Assembly (NCBI RefSeq): GCF_003150675.1
Contig: NZ_QGGB01000001.1
Coordinates: forward strand, 186,001 to 250,000
Source of the DNA: Rhodohalobacter mucosus
GTDB lineage: Bacteria; Bacteroidota; Rhodothermia; Balneolales; Balneolaceae
Length of the DNA stretch: 64,000 bases
Reading direction: 5' to 3'
Part shown: one piece after another, positions 62,863-64,000 of the stretch
How positions within the stretch are numbered: the first letter of the stretch is position 1
Layout of the letters: every line of letters begins with the position of its first letter
Translations under genes and position numbers: made by a program
Notes under the pieces: model-generated
Seen by the model: the letters and a program-made list of their open reading frames with translations, nothing else
Told to the model about the DNA's origin: nothing
Database searches by the model: none

Positions 62863-64000
62863 TCACATCTCTGATATTTTTACATTTCCAGAATGTACTT
62901 TCTCCAACTTCATGCTATTGTGATTCGCAAATGCATCCGTCAGCCCCGGAATCAATACAGCCAGATCCTTCACCCGGTAAGTCGCCGGCAGCTCATACCC
63001 GTTCATAAAGGTGGTTGGCGTTTTCGTTATTCCGGCGCTTTTTACCCATTCATAATGAGCCTGTACATACTCTTTTGCTACGGAATCTGAAACCGACCCA
63101 TTTACCGGGCACGCGGCTTCAAACGTTTCGGGAATCATCAACTCGTACCAAGTATCGATCAACACCCGGCCTTTTTCATGACGGGGAATTCCGTTTTGCT
63201 CTTCCATTAAAGCATGCAGCCATGTTTTTAACAGCAATCCGCTTGATTTACCTTTATCCCCGCTTCTTAGAAACCGCAGGGAGAGGCTGACCTGCCCGGG
63301 ATAGATATTCAGCAGCTCCTTTGCCTGCTCCAGCTCGCTTTTACACGGGCCGCAGAACAGGTTCACCGCCATGGTGAGTTTGACCGGGGCATCCGGGCTG
63401 CCGATAAGGAAATCGTGTTCAAGGGGCGAGGTGTCCACCTGCCGCTGTTTGAACAGCAGGCTTGTGAATACGTCCGGTGAGTTTTTAATTCGTGCAGCGG
63501 CAATCTCGTTTTGCACCGCCCGGTTTTTCTGCTGAATGGTCTGTTTCAGAAGAAGAAGTGAAGAGCCTGCCAATCCGAACAGTAAAAGCACCATGACTGC
63601 ATCCGGTAGAGCGAATGCCATCGGATGGATCAACCCCGAGTAGAATAGGTAGCCGAATAGGAATGCCTGAAGGGCCAGGATTCCGCTCACCACCAGGCAA
63701 AGGCGGCACCACTCCTTGATTTTCACCGCCTGCAGCCAGAGCGAGTACCCAATAACGGGCAGGGCAAGCATACTTATCAAACCCAGTACCGAAAGCAGGC
63801 CGCTGCCCGCCCAAAGCGGTACGAATAATCCGATGGCTACAAGATGACCAACAAAATAACCCAGCGTTAAGTCTGAAAATGTGATAAACCCTAACAGTTT
63901 TCCTTCCTCCGAGCGCAGCACTTTCCCGCAGCCTGCACCGGTACCGGCGTTGCAGAATCTCTCCACCGCCCGGTAGGTGATGCCCAGGTCTTTGGCGAAC
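62863..64000 (-). CDS. VKOR-thioredoxin fusion (disulfide-forming membrane protein), 5' end beyond window
   Basis: The frame stays open to the window edge, so the N-terminus is missing; the GTG at 63966 is internal. A VKOR domain is seen: RFCNAGTGAGCGKVL with the first Cys pair, several membrane helices, and the CxxC site in KEWCRLCLVV. A thioredoxin/DsbA-like domain follows, with NLFCGPCKSELEQ. Such fusions form disulfides in exported proteins. Its place at the head of the peptide modules suggests the Cys-rich cores as substrates. A further C39-like domain may precede the visible part. Confidence 0.86.
   Translation of the reverse strand, partial: FAKDLGITYRAVERFCNAGTGAGCGKVLRSEEGKLLGFITFSDLTLGYFVGHLVAIGLFVPLWAGSGLLSVLGLISMLALPVIGYSLWLQAVKIKEWCRLCLVVSGILALQAFLFGYLFYSGLIHPMAFALPDAVMVLLLFGLAGSSLLLLKQTIQQKNRAVQNEIAAARIKNSPDVFTSLLFKQRQVDTSPLEHDFLIGSPDAPVKLTMAVNLFCGPCKSELEQAKELLNIYPGQVSLSLRFLRSGDKGKSSGLLLKTWLHALMEEQNGIPRHEKGRVLIDTWYELMIPETFEAACPVNGSVSDSVAKEYVQAHYEWVKSAGITKTPTTFMNGYELPATYRVKDLAVLIPGLTDAFANHNSMKLEKVHSGNVKISEM

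Overview
The window looks like a piece of chromosome from a Gram-negative member of the Bacteroidota/Balneolota lineage, most likely a Balneolaceae-type bacterium. The evidence is: an LptD-like outer-membrane protein and Mla lipid-transport genes; a promoter that fits the Bacteroidota form TTTG-N19-TAnnTTTG; '6-bladed beta-propeller' lipoproteins carrying a GRGPGEF motif; and peptide leaders of the Bacteroidota LNRNEMK type. The taxonomic call is inference from gene content.

Left part (1-28.9 kb) is mostly housekeeping. It holds a flavodoxin fragment, an outer-membrane protein, recN, a HIT-aroQ-flippase operon, tRNA-Lys, an FtsB/DivIC-like protein, a ROK kinase, lptD, ribD-ribE, a PpiD/SurA-like chaperone, an mlaE-mlaF-mlaD operon, aroC-TPR-LysM/RlpA-CPBP protease, an ECF-type sigma factor, the tig-clpP-clpX-histidine kinase operon, tRNA-Leu, cutA and an enoyl-CoA hydratase. 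It is interrupted at 3.3-5.0 kb by a REP-associated tyrosine transposase (RAYT) with its own REP family and a 57-bp tandem array.

Middle part (28.9-47.7 kb): a second RAYT lies among a different set of palindromic repeats, including a 447-bp tandem unit. Next come the heme genes hemH-hemA-hemC-hemD-hemE-hemF on one strand, with a third palindrome family in the two largest gaps. An aquaporin-like channel, a two-component pair, an SDR oxidoreductase, a DUF58 protein, an arginine deiminase-like enzyme and a DUF481 protein follow. Heptanucleotide satellites lie between the last three.

Right part (47.7-64 kb) is the most interesting region. All genes are on the minus strand and form repeated modules: a conserved two-hairpin 5' leader, a small Cys-rich peptide with an LNRNEMKHIxAG-type leader, then a beta-propeller lipoprotein. 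There are four intact peptide genes and one decayed one, each upstream of its own propeller, plus two further propellers without peptides. The same stretch encodes a C39-peptidase ABC exporter, an HlyD-type adaptor and a VKOR-thioredoxin protein cut by the window edge. A propeller/HlyD chimeric fragment and a remnant of a second C39 exporter show that the locus has been reshuffled. My reading is a peptide secretion system in which C39 cleaves the leader, the ABC/HlyD pair exports the peptide, and VKOR-Trx forms disulfides. The propeller may be a cognate partner (immunity, receptor or anchor). The pairing is seen in the sequence; the function is inference.
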